Source of the DNA: Bacteroidia bacterium
Lineage (GTDB): Bacteria > Bacteroidota > Bacteroidia > Chitinophagales > Saprospiraceae
Reading direction: 5' to 3'
Length of the DNA stretch: 64,000 bases
Assembly: GCA_030430845.1 (NCBI GenBank)
Contig: JAUIKE010000014.1
Span: 1-64,000 of the forward strand
The notes under the pieces were generated by a model. The model did not search any database. It was not told the DNA's origin and saw only the letters and a list, made by a program, of their open reading frames with translations. The position numbers and the translations under genes were made by a program. This document shows positions 54,101 through 62,653 of the stretch, piece after piece (position 1 is the stretch's first letter; every line of letters starts with the position of its first letter).

Positions 54101-55323
54101 TTACGCCAATCACAAATATAAATATGCCCTTTTTCATCTTTCAGTACAGGGCCTTCAAATTTTTGTAACCCTGAATTTTCTAATCGGATCGGATACTTTT
54201 TAGTAGTATTGGTTTCAAAATCCAGGTAATTAATATAGCCATCCTGGGTGTTGACCCAAAGGCCTTTTTCAGTTTCCAAAACCCCGGAAACATTATTACT
54301 GGAGAGATAGAACGAATCACCTGAACCAGTCAGGAAGTATTGATAATTGGGCAAATATGGATCGAAAATGTTGATCCCCTGATCCTGAGTACCTACCCAT
54401 ATCCTTCCTTCATCATCTTCCATTAAAGCAGTGATGTTATTGGAAGATAAACTATTTAATTGATCGGGATCCGATTGAAAATGAGTCAGTTTTTTAGTGT
54501 ATATGTCGTATACATACAAGCCATCATGGCTAAACCATACACGTCCCTGACTGTCTAATAATACCCTTACATGTCTCGGATCTAAGGCTTTAGAAAAAAT
54601 GGTCTCAAACATTTTTTTAGCTGGATCATACCTGATTAGATCACCATTACTTAGCAACCAAACTCCCTGTAAATGATCTTTTCCCAACAAGAATACATTG
54701 GTAAAATCATTCTTGTTCCTATTGGTCTCTGAAAAGGGGAACTCAGATGCTTGCTTTGTTTTTTCATTAAACACCCAAAGCTTGGAGTCCGTAACCGCCC
54801 AGGTGGTGCTATTTTCAAGCCCCAGGAAACGCCCCCAGTCTGTTTTCCCACCCCGACCACTTTTTGCAATACTATCGAGGACTGGATCATAAAATTTCAT
54901 TTTATGAGTATTGCTTAAAGCATAAAGCTCAGTATTATACATTTCCAGCAAAAAAGTATCTCTGTAAATCATTTTCTCAGCCTTTGGATCATAAAGCGAG
55001 AACATCCCACCATTATAAATAATAACTAGATTGCTATCCAGGTCCTCATAAAGTGCAATGACCCAATTCGTAACTAACCCAAAAGAAGGATTTTCCTTTG
55101 CCTTGTACACCTTCATCTCACTGCCGTCATAGCGTACCAACCCCTCATTGGTCCCGATCCAGATAAATCCTTTGCTATCCTGAAGCAGAGCGTTAATCAT
55201 ATTTAAAGGCAGGTCGTCCAAAGTTGTTAGGTGCTGGAAGGAAAGGTTCGAAGGCTGGCCCTTGGCGTTCGGCTGCAGTATAAGCAGGCAGGTAATCAAC
55301 AAAATAAAGAGTGAGCGCTTCAT
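51136..55323 (-). CDS. Hybrid two-component system regulator (HTCS): propeller-HK-REC-AraC
   Basis: 1395 residues in one chain. Signal peptide (1-22), then ~25-690 in repeated two-component regulator propeller blades (GFIWIGTNEGLVRYDG, GRIWVGTQDQGINIF), a Y_Y_Y domain (~705-790), one membrane helix (~805-825), a histidine kinase (His in ITHEFRTPLTVI ~859; VSNLMSNAIKFT; DTGVGIP; GTGIGLSL), a receiver (phosphorylated Asp in IISDVMMP ~1187) and a C-terminal AraC HTH (~1285-1395). It senses a glycan or other ligand outside and controls a gene cluster. Within the ATPase region a four-copy 7-bp repeat encodes FDPRPSTFD. The TonB receptor and lipoprotein next door are plausible targets. Confidence 0.93.
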   Translation of the reverse strand: MKRSLFILLITCLLILQPNAKGQPSNLSFQHLTTLDDLPLNMINALLQDSKGFIWIGTNEGLVRYDGSEMKVYKAKENPSFGLVTNWVIALYEDLDSNLVIIYNGGMFSLYDPKAEKMIYRDTFLLEMYNTELYALSNTHKMKFYDPVLDSIAKSGRGGKTDWGRFLGLENSTTWAVTDSKLWVFNEKTKQASEFPFSETNRNKNDFTNVFLLGKDHLQGVWLLSNGDLIRYDPAKKMFETIFSKALDPRHVRVLLDSQGRVWFSHDGLYVYDIYTKKLTHFQSDPDQLNSLSSNNITALMEDDEGRIWVGTQDQGINIFDPYLPNYQYFLTGSGDSFYLSSNNVSGVLETEKGLWVNTQDGYINYLDFETNTTKKYPIRLENSGLQKFEGPVLKDEKGHIYICDWRNYTMFYFDEQLGQFNKYKPKLPFELSEFMHPLPLVDAEGFHYYQSHITAGVFPDYNNNEKYNKLCPLIRFHPETGEVKKYYAKPSKRDSLCFHFINNMAEYSRDRSIWIGTRNGLSRFDPSEEKFENFFHDPYNIKSLSTNNVLCPYEDSRGNIWLSHGNNGGLSKIPVEALESDSIYFERIHTGNSNLRSNYVSLFHEDQNGYLWLITQMGPSRYDYKTNEFQSFKWPLNNNITVNFFWSSISKSREFYFGTTKGLFSFHPDSVRINLTPPRVYLTNLLINDQKVPIKGTAGDTLNWETPLEKSILFTKKIKLPYWQNDFFFDFTAINFTYGKDAVFNYRLDNYDENWKTATAIRSGANYTNMPPGKYTFRVKVANHSGTENTEDALLFITITPPWYWNLWSKTIYLFLILLFGYFLYRYLLKRELTAAENRRLKELDAVKTQLYTNITHEFRTPLTVISGMADQIEAEPDKWFKEGLRMIRRNSQKLLSLVNQMLDLRKLESGSMKINMVQADVIPYLKYLLESFHSYAESKDIRVHFISSLDDCTMDYDPEKLQQIVSNLMSNAIKFTKRGGNVYLLIDKVNTPLISSPSFDPRPSTFDLLIKVKDTGVGIPQDQLENIFDRFYQVDDGTTKEGDHLRWASSEVREGTGIGLSLTKALVQVLGGKIRVKSNPDPASGEKGTEFTIQLPVTNKAPVMDLPLERSSLSTIGTPVVTVSQKATPVANKKELPLALLVEDNADVVQYLISCLENSYQIEVAKDGKEGIEKALELTPDIIISDVMMPVKDGFQLTEQLKTDIRTSHIPIILLTAKADVESKIIGLKRGADAYLPKPFNRQELLVRMEKLLDLRKHLRKHYLSLGDGIFSTPGTDKTLNEEVMEQEFVTQVKKVVEQNLTNYDFSVKDLCDKMIMSHSQLHRKLTALTGHSANQFIRHIRLEKARQMLHQTNEPVSNIAYDTGFKDPQYFSRVFKKDTGLSPTEFRAAMKV
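52296..52323. repeat. Four tandem 7-bp repeats inside the HTCS gene
   Basis: GGTCGAA, GGTCGAA, GGTCGAG, GGTCGAA at 52296-52323. Because 7 is not a multiple of 3, gaining or losing one unit would shift the reading frame in the middle of the kinase. Confidence 0.7.
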
Positions 55324-55792
55324 AGGGTTTGTTGTGAGATGGATAAATGAGTCAGTGCCTTTACTTCTGCATTCACATTGTTATTAAGTTAGCAAATTTT
55401 CGATTTCCTATCCTCTAATTTCGGGCATCCTTTCTTTGGCTGCAACGTGTACGCAATGTTTATCCATGCATTGACAGATTTATCCAAGTGTTTGGGATGT
55501 ATGTCCAAATATTTTTACGTGATAGTGGGGATATTGGAAGTAATTGGACAGCAAGCTTCAGCTTGCCCGGAATGCGAGCTTTAGCTTGCATAATAGGAAA
55601 ATCATTTTCGGCAACTATTTTTCCAAAAGCACTAAGAAAACAAACAGCTTGATCAGCTTTAAATTTTTGACTGCCGAATATGATTTGAACTTGAGCAAGC
55701 TAAAGCTTACTCTCCTGGCAAACTGAAGTTTGCTGTCCAATATCATAAAAAACCAAACCTGTTTTTAAAACACCTATTAAACCCATTTTTCT
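55324..55792. other. 469-bp intergenic region with REP-like repeats
   Basis: Divergent gap between the HTCS gene (minus) and the 57-residue lipoprotein gene (plus). It contains the paired repeat 55542-55743 with inverted ends and, between them, an inverted GCGAGCTTTAGCTTGC-like pair. Promoters for both genes should lie here; none was assigned. Confidence 0.6.
55542..55743. repeat. REP-like palindromic repeat cluster
   Basis: Left end AATTGGACAGCAAGCTTCAG (55542-55561) and right end CTGAAGTTTGCTGTCCAAT (55723-55741) are inverted versions of one motif, GGACAGCAARCTTYAGYTTG. Two internal copies (about 55572-55590, 55693-55710) form a second inverted pair. Same family as 58364-58455. Confidence 0.65.
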
Positions 55793-55966
55793 ATGAAAAG
55801 GATTTTACTTACCGCCCTGCTGGCCATTTTTCTGGCCACCGGCACCATTGTCATTTTTAGTTGTGAACTGGTCGATATTGACATCGAAAAAAAGGCTGGA
55901 GCCAAAGCCCAGGGTCATCAGGATGTGGTCTACAAGCAGACCATCAATCCTGATGACCAAAGATAG
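55793..55966 (+). CDS. Very small lipoprotein (57 residues)
   Basis: ATG at 55793 starts a 57-codon frame ending TAG at 55964-55966: MKRILLTALLAIFLATGTIV then IFSCE. The lipobox is IFSC, so lipidation at Cys 24 is expected. The mature part is ~33 residues, acidic then basic (CELVDIDIEKKAGAKAQGHQ). No family known. It has its own hairpin after the stop (56003-56028). Very short genes are hard to prove; the intact leader plus terminator make it likely. Confidence 0.65.
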   Translation: MKRILLTALLAIFLATGTIVIFSCELVDIDIEKKAGAKAQGHQDVVYKQTINPDDQR

Positions 55967-56002
55967 TGAGAGCCTGAATGAGTCAGGCAAATATTTCATG
56001 TG

Positions 56003-56028
56003 CCCGGCATCTGTAGTGAGGTGCCGGG
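56003..56028 (+). terminator. Hairpin after the small lipoprotein gene
   Basis: CCCGGCA (56003-56009) pairs with TGCCGGG (56022-56028), followed by ATTTTTGG. A related hairpin (GCCCGGCAT...ATGCCGG) occurs at 58314-58345. Confidence 0.7.
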
Positions 56029-56040
56029 ATTTTTGGTAAT

Positions 56041-56068
56041 AAAGGGAGCGAGCAAACTCGCTCCCTTT
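56041..56068 (+). terminator. Second hairpin with T-tract
   Basis: AAAGGGAGCGAG pairs with CTCGCTCCCTTT around the loop CAAA, followed by TT and an A/T-rich stretch. Candidate terminator on the plus strand. Confidence 0.65.
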
Positions 56069-56074
56069 TTATCT

Positions 56075-56131
56075 TTAAGGGTATTTTTTTGAGAAAAAAA
56101 CTTCGTTTTTTTCTCAAAAAAATACCCTTAA
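56075..56131. repeat. Hairpin with 27-bp perfect stem
   Basis: Arms 56075-56101 and 56105-56131 pair perfectly around the loop TTC. Homologous in its core to 40920-40974 (GAGAAAAA...). Confidence 0.7.
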
Positions 56132-56146
56132 TAAATTATGCCGGAA

Positions 56147-56162
56147 GGCGAGCAAGCTCGCC
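56147..56162 (-). terminator. Short hairpin after the PQQ dehydrogenase
   Basis: GGCGAGC (56147-56153) pairs with GCTCGCC (56156-56162), one base beyond the stop codon of the PQQ dehydrogenase gene. Confidence 0.6.
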
Positions 56163-56163
56163 A

Positions 56164-58224
56164 TCATTTTCCGATTTGCATAACACGATTAATGATAAAA
56201 TGTTGAATCTGTTCAACTTCTTTTTTTGTAAGCCGATCATCAAATTGGGGCATGCCGTTGGGTAATAGCATGCCGTTTAATACCACCTCTTCGAATGCCT
56301 GGTTGCCTACCATGATGCTGTAACCGAGGTCGGGCGCTACGCCGCCGCCCGTTTCCGCTACGACGTGGCAAGTGCCGCAGTATTGGTTGTAGAGCGTTTC
56401 TCCCATAGCAATTGAATTAGGATCAACTTCCCAGTCGGGATTGATTAAATCCCTGGCAAGGGCAATCGGTTTTTGTGGTAGTTCTGCATCCCCTCCAATT
56501 TTAAAAGTATAAAGCGTTCCGGGAAGCACTACATCGGTATGCTTGTTTTTCATACCATAACCTCCTCCCCAGCCGGTAATAACACTCAGATATTGCACCC
56601 CATCTACCAGATAGGTTATCGGTGGTGCCATGATGCCGGTGTAAAGCTCCGTTTCCCAGATCAATTCTCCTGATACAGCATTATAAGCCGTTAGTCTTCC
56701 ATCCGCCGTTCCCTGGAAAATCAAGTTGGATGCAGTCGCTAATAATCCACCATTCCAGATATTGTTTTGTTCTACGGACCATACCTCTTTTTGATTCACT
56801 GGGTCCCAGGCGATGAGCTTTCCTTGTTTGGTCCCTTTTTCATCCACTATGGTGGGCTTGGATTCAAGACTGCCGATGGCCAGGTTCCAACCGACACCGG
56901 TACCGAAACCTTCTTCATTGTATTTCCAGGTAGAATCCTGACCGTAATTGGAAAATGTTTCTCTGGCAGGAATAAAAACATAGCCGAGTTCGGGATTGAA
57001 AGCCATGGGCTGCCAATTGTGAGCCCCATCATAATTGGGAGCGATATCTACATTAGCCTGGTCGTATCTGGCCCATTGGGTCTCTACTGGGCGGCCGGTT
57101 TTCAGATCCACGCTATCTGCCCAGTTGACGTAGGTGAATTTTTCGGCAGAAATCAATTCTCCGTTTGTTCTGTCCAGCACGTAAAAAAAGCCATTTTTGG
57201 GCGCTTGCATCAGTACTTTTCGCTGCTTCCCCTTGATTAGGAGATCGGCGAGAACAATATGTTGGGTAGCCGTAAAATCCCAGGAATCGCCCGGCGTAGT
57301 CTGGTAATGCCAGACCATTTCGCCGGTATCTGGATTGATGGCTAATATGGAGGATAAAAACAAATTGTCACCTCCGCCCGGACTTCTTTTAGTCCGATCC
57401 CAGGGAGAGCCGTTGCCGGTACCGACATACAGCAGATTCAATTCAGGGTCATAGGCCATGGCATCCCAGGCAGTTCCACCGCCGCCGTAGGTCCACCATT
57501 CCCCTGTCCAGGTATCGGCAGCCATTTCCATGACTTCATTTTCAAATGGCTCAGCCGGGTTGCCGGGAACGGTATAGAAGCGCCAGGCTTGCTCGCCGGT
57601 CTGGGCGTCATAGGCGCTGAAATAGCCTCTTACGCCAAATTCAGCACCTCCATTCCCAATAATGACTTTTCCATTCACCACCCGGGGTGCTCCGGTGATG
57701 GTGTAAGGTTTGGATTGATCAACCGTGAGCGTCTCCCATATTTTTTCACCAGTCTGGGCATCCAGGGCGATCAGACGACCGTCGAAGGCTCCGACGTATA
57801 TTTTACCATCATAAAGGGCTACACCCCGGTTCACCACATCGCAGCAGCCTTTTTCTCCAAAACTTTTCGGCACGTCCGGATCAAATTGCCACAACAACTG
57901 ATGAGTGCTTAGGTCTACTGCAAAGACTACGCTCCAGGGTCCCGTCAGGTACATAATTCCATCCTTTACAATTGGCGTGGCTTCGATGCCTCTTTTCATA
58001 CCGAGATCCAGTTTCCAGTCGAGACCTAAGTTGTCAATATTAGAGGAGTCAATTTGTGTGAGGGGGCTGAAGCGGGTTTCAGCATAGTTAAGGCCGTGGA
58101 GTAGCCAGTTGCCGTCGGTGCCGTCGGCGGAGGTAAGGGTCCTGTCAGGGGGCATTTGGCAACTAAATATTCCGAGGCTGAGGAGAAAGAAGGTTATAAT
58201 TTTGGCAGTATTCGATTTTATCAT
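56164..58224 (-). CDS. PQQ-dependent alcohol dehydrogenase with cytochrome c domain
   Basis: 686 residues. Lipoprotein-like leader (LSLGIFSCQ). Eight-bladed propeller with repeated tryptophan-docking blades (GKIYVGAFDGRLIALDAQTG, LTAYNAVSGELIWE), and vicinal cysteines EKGCCDVV near residue 126, the disulfide ring next to PQQ. The C-terminal part has a CxxCH haem site (CGTCHVV near 614-620), which makes it a type II quinohaemoprotein. It oxidises alcohols in the periplasm and hands electrons to its own haem. PQQ synthesis genes are not in the window. Confidence 0.93.
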   Translation of the reverse strand: MIKSNTAKIITFFLLSLGIFSCQMPPDRTLTSADGTDGNWLLHGLNYAETRFSPLTQIDSSNIDNLGLDWKLDLGMKRGIEATPIVKDGIMYLTGPWSVVFAVDLSTHQLLWQFDPDVPKSFGEKGCCDVVNRGVALYDGKIYVGAFDGRLIALDAQTGEKIWETLTVDQSKPYTITGAPRVVNGKVIIGNGGAEFGVRGYFSAYDAQTGEQAWRFYTVPGNPAEPFENEVMEMAADTWTGEWWTYGGGGTAWDAMAYDPELNLLYVGTGNGSPWDRTKRSPGGGDNLFLSSILAINPDTGEMVWHYQTTPGDSWDFTATQHIVLADLLIKGKQRKVLMQAPKNGFFYVLDRTNGELISAEKFTYVNWADSVDLKTGRPVETQWARYDQANVDIAPNYDGAHNWQPMAFNPELGYVFIPARETFSNYGQDSTWKYNEEGFGTGVGWNLAIGSLESKPTIVDEKGTKQGKLIAWDPVNQKEVWSVEQNNIWNGGLLATASNLIFQGTADGRLTAYNAVSGELIWETELYTGIMAPPITYLVDGVQYLSVITGWGGGYGMKNKHTDVVLPGTLYTFKIGGDAELPQKPIALARDLINPDWEVDPNSIAMGETLYNQYCGTCHVVAETGGGVAPDLGYSIMVGNQAFEEVVLNGMLLPNGMPQFDDRLTKKEVEQIQHFIINRVMQIGK

Positions 58225-58313
58225 AGGTGTGAATATTTAATGGTGGTAAAAACCGTCATTAAATATATACTTAAAATCAAATTCGCACATTAAGTGTGAA
58301 ATGTTTTTAGTGC

Positions 58314-58345
58314 CCGGCATTCCTTAATGAGATGCCGGTTTTTTT
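58314..58345 (+). terminator. Terminator-like hairpin upstream of the PQQ gene
   Basis: CCGGCAT (58314-58320) pairs with ATGCCGG (58332-58338) followed by a T-run (58339-58345). Which transcript it ends is unclear, as no annotated plus-strand gene runs into it. Confidence 0.55.
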
Positions 58346-58363
58346 ATTTCTCGTAAACAAACT

Positions 58364-58455
58364 AAAGTTTGTTTTCCTGGCAAGCTGAAGCTTGCTGTCC
58401 GGTAGCCTATCGGACAGCAAACTTTAGTTTGCCAGGACAGCAAGCTTCAGCTTGT
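58364..58455. repeat. REP-like palindromic repeat cluster
   Basis: Four units: ACTAAAGTTTGT, CTGGCAAGCTGAAGCTTGCT, CGGACAGCAAACTTTAGTTT and ACAGCAAGCTTCAGCTTGT. The middle two are inverted copies of one another. Same family as 55542-55743. Confidence 0.7.
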
Positions 58456-58456
58456 G

Positions 58457-61400
58457 CTACATGTTTCGTCGATACTGCCCGCCTACCTCATACAAGGCAT
58501 GCGTTATCTGTCCCAATGAAGCAACTTTGGTGACCTCTATCAAATACTCAAAGAGGTTCTTATTCTGAACAGCCGCTTCCTGAAGAGATTGTAAGCCTTC
58601 TTTAGCCGGTTCAGCTTTGGCCGTTTGAAGGTTGCGCAGCGTTTGGATCTGGTTTTCTTTTTCTTCCTGATCAGAGCGGATCACCTCTTCAGGCACGATC
58701 GTTGGCGATCCCTCTTTGTTGAGGAAGGTATTGACGCCGATGATCGGATACTCGCCGGTGTGCTTGAGGGTTTCGTAGTACAAGCTTTCTTCCTGGATCT
58801 TGCCACGCTGATACATGGTTTCCATGGCACCTAGCACCCCGCCTCTCTCCGTGATGCGGTCAAACTCACTCAATACGGCTTCCTCTACCAAGTCGGTCAG
58901 TTCTTCGATGATGAAAGCACCCTGGAGTGGATTTTCATTCTTGGTCATACCCAGCTCGTGGTTGATGATCATTTGGATGGCCACTGCTCGTCTTACACTT
59001 TCTTCCGTGGGCGTCGTAATGGCCTCGTCGTAGGCATTGGTATGAAGTGAATTACAGTTGTCATAAATGGCATACAGTGCCTGCAGCGTCGTCCGGATGT
59101 CATTAAAGGCGATCTCCTGCGCGTGCAATGAGCGGCCGGAAGTCTGAATGTGATACTTCAATTTTTGAGAGCGCTCGTTGGCATTGTACTTGTATTTCAT
59201 GGCCTTCGCCCATATCCTCCTCGCCACCCGGCCGATCACAGCATATTCCGGATCGACGCCGTTAGAGAAGAAGAAGGACAAGTTCGGTGCAAAATCGTCG
59301 ATATTCATACCTCTGGAGAGATAGTACTCCACAAAGGTGAACCCATTGGCCAATGTAAAGGCCAGCTGAGTGATCGGGTTCGCACCGGCTTCGGCAATAT
59401 GATAACCGGAAATGGAGACGGAATAGAAGTTTTTCACCTTATTCCAGATAAAGTATTCCTGCACATCCCCCATCAGTTTCAGTGAGAATTCCGTAGAGAA
59501 AATGCAGGTATTCTGCGCCTGATCTTCTTTGAGAATATCCGCCTGGACCGTTCCCCTGACGGAAGAAAGCGCTTTGGCTTTTAGTTCATTGTAGATTTCT
59601 GCCTCCAATACCTGATCGCCTGTGACGCCTAACAGCAGCAAGCCAAGCCCGTCGTGGCCTTCCGGCAGTTCACCTTTGTAGGATGGACGAGGCAGGCCTT
59701 TATCCTCATACAGCTCTTTCAATTTGGCTTCTACTTGGCTCTCCAGGCCATGCTCTTTGATGTATTTCTCGCACTGCTGATCAATGGCGGCGTTCATAAA
59801 GAAAGCACAGATGGTGGCTGCCGGACCGTTAATGGTCATCGACACGGAGGTCTTTGGATCGCACAGATCAAAGCCGGAATAGAGTTTTTTAGCATCGTCC
59901 AGGCAGCAGACGCTTACACCGGAGTTGCCGATCTTCCCATAAATATCCGGACGGTAATCGGGATCTTCTCCATACAAGGTAACCGAGTCAAAGGCCGTAG
60001 ATAAGCGGCTGGCCGGCATGCCTGCAGATAGATAATGGAAGCGACGATTGGTTCGCTCAGGGCCGCCTTCTCCGGCAAACATGCGTGTGGGATCTTCGCC
60101 CTTTCGCTTGAATGGAAACACCCCCGCTGTATACGGAAACTCGCCGGGTACATTCTCCTGCATCGACCAGCGGAGGACTTCTCCCCAGTCTTTGTATTTG
60201 GGTAAAATAACCCGTGGGATCTTCGTATGAGACAAGGTCTCGGTTTTGGTAGGCACCCGGATCTCTCTATTGCGCACTTTATACACAAACTCGTCTGCCT
60301 CATAAGCTGCTTTTTTCTCGTCCCATCCTTCGATGATCCGCTTTGACTGCCCATCTAGGTCCATTTCCAGTTCTTTGTAAAGCTTCTGGATGGACTCGTA
60401 GATCTTGATTTTATCTTCTACACTATTTTTATCCTGAAGGGTATTGATCGTTTCTTTTAAGGCAAACAGTTTTCGGGCAAGGGCCACTTGCTTTTCCACC
60501 CTTCGATCGTAGTTGCGATTATTCTCAGAAATTTCCGAGAGGTACCGGACTCTACTCGGAGGAATGATGTGAATTTTTTCACTCATGCCTTCAGTTAGTT
60601 CAAGTGCCGATCCAAGAGGAGCATCTGTTTTTTCCACTATGGTTTGGATGACCTTGCGATACAGGGTGTTCATGCCCGGGTCGTTAAACTGGGAGGCGAT
60701 GGTCCCGAATACTGGCATCTCATCAGGTGATTGATCAAACAATTGATGGTTGCGCTGATATGTTTTTTTCACATCCCGCAGTGCATCCTGAGCTCCCCGC
60801 TTATCAAACTTATTAATCGCAATCACATCGGCAAAATCGAGCATATCGATCTTTTCAAGTTGGGTAGCGGCTCCGTATTCCGGCGTCATCACATAGAGCG
60901 ACACATCGGAATGATCTACAATTTCGGTATCTGACTGTCCAATCCCTGAGGTTTCCAGGATAATCAGATCAAAGCCGGCTGCTTTGAGGATATCCAGGGC
61001 AGACTGCACGTGTTTGGACAAAGCCAGGTTGGACTGTCGGGTCGCCAGTGAGCGCATGTATACGCGAGGCGAGTAGACCGAATTCATGCGGATACGGTCG
61101 CCCAGCAGGGCCCCTCCTGTTTTACGCTTGGAAGGATCTACGGAAACGATGGCGATGGATTTGTCCTGGAAGTCGAACAGGAAGCGGCGTACCAATTCAT
61201 CTACAAGGCTCGATTTCCCCGCTCCACCTGTACCGGTAATGCCCAAGACGGGGGTAGTTTTTGCAGCGTTTTTATGTTGGATCATATCCAGCCAGTCGGG
61301 ATGAGCTTCGGGGCTATTTTCCACTGATGAGATCATCCGAGCGATAGCGACCGGATTTTTTTCTTTAAACTCTTGCAGTTCGCCGTTGAGCTTTTTTTCG

Positions 61401-61843
61401 ATGATGGGAAAATCACATTCCTCCAGCACATTATTGATCATGCCCTGTAGACCCATTTGGCGACCGTCATCCGGAGAATAGATCCGGGTGATCCCATATT
61501 CGTGCAATTCTTCGATTTCTTGTGGTAGGATGGTGCCGCCGCCGCCGCCGAATATTTTGATATGGCCGGCCCCTTTCTCCTTGAGCAGGTCGTGCATGTA
61601 TTTAAAAAACTCGATGTGCCCGCCCTGATAGGAGGTGATGGCAATCCCTTGAACATCTTCCTGGATAGCCGTATCTACGATTTCCTGAACGGAGCGGTTG
61701 TGCCCCAGGTGGATGATTTCGGCTCCGGAACTTTGCATGATCCGGCGCATGATATTGATGGCTGCGTCGTGGCCGTCAAAAAGAGAGGCGGCGGTCACGA
61801 TTCTCACTTTATTTTTGGGTTGGTAGGGCGCTATTTTTTCCAT
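58457..61843 (-). CDS. icmF: Fused isobutyryl-CoA mutase (IcmF)
   Basis: 1128 residues in one chain. N-terminal B12-binding domain with the DGHDAA signature (DxHxxG, ~24-29; the loop after it [10 protein letters not shown]). A G-protein chaperone (MeaI-like) follows, with a P-loop [19 protein letters not shown] (~205-222). The C-terminal ~550 residues are the mutase TIM barrel ([20 protein letters not shown], near 558-577). It interconverts isobutyryl-CoA and n-butyryl-CoA, or a related pair such as pivalyl/isovaleryl-CoA, using adenosylcobalamin. The fused form matches IcmF, not separate MeaA/MutB. It follows the NUDIX gene across a perfect hairpin. Confidence 0.95.
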   Translation of the reverse strand: MEKIAPYQPKNKVRIVTAASLFDGHDAAINIMRRIMQSSGAEIIHLGHNRSVQEIVDTAIQEDVQGIAITSYQGGHIEFFKYMHDLLKEKGAGHIKIFGGGGGTILPQEIEELHEYGITRIYSPDDGRQMGLQGMINNVLEECDFPIIEKKLNGELQEFKEKNPVAIARMISSVENSPEAHPDWLDMIQHKNAAKTTPVLGITGTGGAGKSSLVDELVRRFLFDFQDKSIAIVSVDPSKRKTGGALLGDRIRMNSVYSPRVYMRSLATRQSNLALSKHVQSALDILKAAGFDLIILETSGIGQSDTEIVDHSDVSLYVMTPEYGAATQLEKIDMLDFADVIAINKFDKRGAQDALRDVKKTYQRNHQLFDQSPDEMPVFGTIASQFNDPGMNTLYRKVIQTIVEKTDAPLGSALELTEGMSEKIHIIPPSRVRYLSEISENNRNYDRRVEKQVALARKLFALKETINTLQDKNSVEDKIKIYESIQKLYKELEMDLDGQSKRIIEGWDEKKAAYEADEFVYKVRNREIRVPTKTETLSHTKIPRVILPKYKDWGEVLRWSMQENVPGEFPYTAGVFPFKRKGEDPTRMFAGEGGPERTNRRFHYLSAGMPASRLSTAFDSVTLYGEDPDYRPDIYGKIGNSGVSVCCLDDAKKLYSGFDLCDPKTSVSMTINGPAATICAFFMNAAIDQQCEKYIKEHGLESQVEAKLKELYEDKGLPRPSYKGELPEGHDGLGLLLLGVTGDQVLEAEIYNELKAKALSSVRGTVQADILKEDQAQNTCIFSTEFSLKLMGDVQEYFIWNKVKNFYSVSISGYHIAEAGANPITQLAFTLANGFTFVEYYLSRGMNIDDFAPNLSFFFSNGVDPEYAVIGRVARRIWAKAMKYKYNANERSQKLKYHIQTSGRSLHAQEIAFNDIRTTLQALYAIYDNCNSLHTNAYDEAITTPTEESVRRAVAIQMIINHELGMTKNENPLQGAFIIEELTDLVEEAVLSEFDRITERGGVLGAMETMYQRGKIQEESLYYETLKHTGEYPIIGVNTFLNKEGSPTIVPEEVIRSDQEEKENQIQTLRNLQTAKAEPAKEGLQSLQEAAVQNKNLFEYLIEVTKVASLGQITHALYEVGGQYRRNM

Positions 61844-61890
61844 AATAGGTATAGTGGTTTTATTAATGGTATAACAGGCAAAAGTACAAA

Positions 61891-61946
61891 AAGTTATTAA
61901 TGGATAGGAGTTGGACGGCTGTCCAACTCCTATCCATTAATAACTT
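61891..61946. terminator. Hairpin with 26-bp perfect stem containing the NUDIX stop
   Basis: Arms 61891-61916 and 61921-61946 pair perfectly around the loop GGCT. The stem includes the last codons and stop of the NUDIX gene; icmF begins 48 bp further along the same strand. Confidence 0.75.
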
Positions 61947-62562
61947 CAACCAACTCACTCAGCATCATCGCAGTTGCTCCCCACACCACCTTATCCATCA
62001 GGTTAAAATAAGGTACATCCTTGAGTTTATAGCCTTCCCTAATCACCAGGTCCTTTATTTTCAGATTATCGGGCCGGATCAATTCGCGGACGGGTACTTC
62101 CAGGATGTCGTGAACCTCATCTTCCTGTGGAACAAATTGAGGGGTAATTTCTGTGAAACCCACGAATGGATCTACCCTGAAGTTGCTAACGGGAATGTAA
62201 AGATCGGTCAGGGCGCCCAGCAACTGCACTGACCCCGCATCTACGCCCACTTCTTCTTCTGCCTCCCGCAGAGCCGTATTGGAAATATGCTGGTCTTCTT
62301 CTTCATATCGCCCACCGGGAAAGCTGATCTGGCCCCGATGGCGGTCATTCGGATTAGACGAGCCTCTTTCTATCAGGACAATGTGCCATTCGGATTGCTT
62401 GGGGTAAAGCAAAGCCAGTACGCCTGCCCGGTTGGCATTGGGAGGAGCGCTCAGGTGCTCGGCCCGAGCTGAGTGAGCAATCATTCTCAGCTGTGCTTCC
62501 CTACCAGGAAGTCCATTGGACAAGGTTTTTTCAATTTTTTTGATCAGATGTAAATCCTTCAT
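61930..62562 (-). CDS. NUDIX hydrolase of the CoA-pyrophosphatase type (NudL-like)
   Basis: 210 residues. The nudix box [20 protein letters not shown] followed by EEVG carries the Gx5Ex7REUxEExGU pattern. Before it the UPF0035/CoA segment ([20 protein letters not shown]) points to enzymes that split CoA to 4'-phosphopantetheine and adenosine diphosphate. It may moderate CoA/acyl-CoA levels, which fits its position next to the acyl-CoA mutase, but that link is inference. Confidence 0.88.
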   Translation of the reverse strand: MKDLHLIKKIEKTLSNGLPGREAQLRMIAHSARAEHLSAPPNANRAGVLALLYPKQSEWHIVLIERGSSNPNDRHRGQISFPGGRYEEEDQHISNTALREAEEEVGVDAGSVQLLGALTDLYIPVSNFRVDPFVGFTEITPQFVPQEDEVHDILEVPVRELIRPDNLKIKDLVIREGYKLKDVPYFNLMDKVVWGATAMMLSELVEVING

Positions 62563-62600
62563 ATTCTGCTAACAAAGGATGATTGTGGATGGTTGAAAAA

Positions 62601-62633
62601 AAATGAGGGTGAGCCTGCGGCCCACCCTCATTT
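62601..62633 (-). terminator. Hairpin after hemD
   Basis: AAATGAGGGTGAGC (62601-62614) pairs with GCCCACCCTCATTT (62620-62633) with one mismatch. Located 20 bp beyond the hemD stop. Confidence 0.65.
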
Positions 62634-62653
62634 AAGAAATTCTGAGAACCTGC

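Noticed and set aside
55805-55999. 64-codon minus-strand ORF opposite the 57-residue lipoprotein
   Set aside because: The plus-strand frame has a complete lipoprotein leader and terminator, the minus-strand one has neither.
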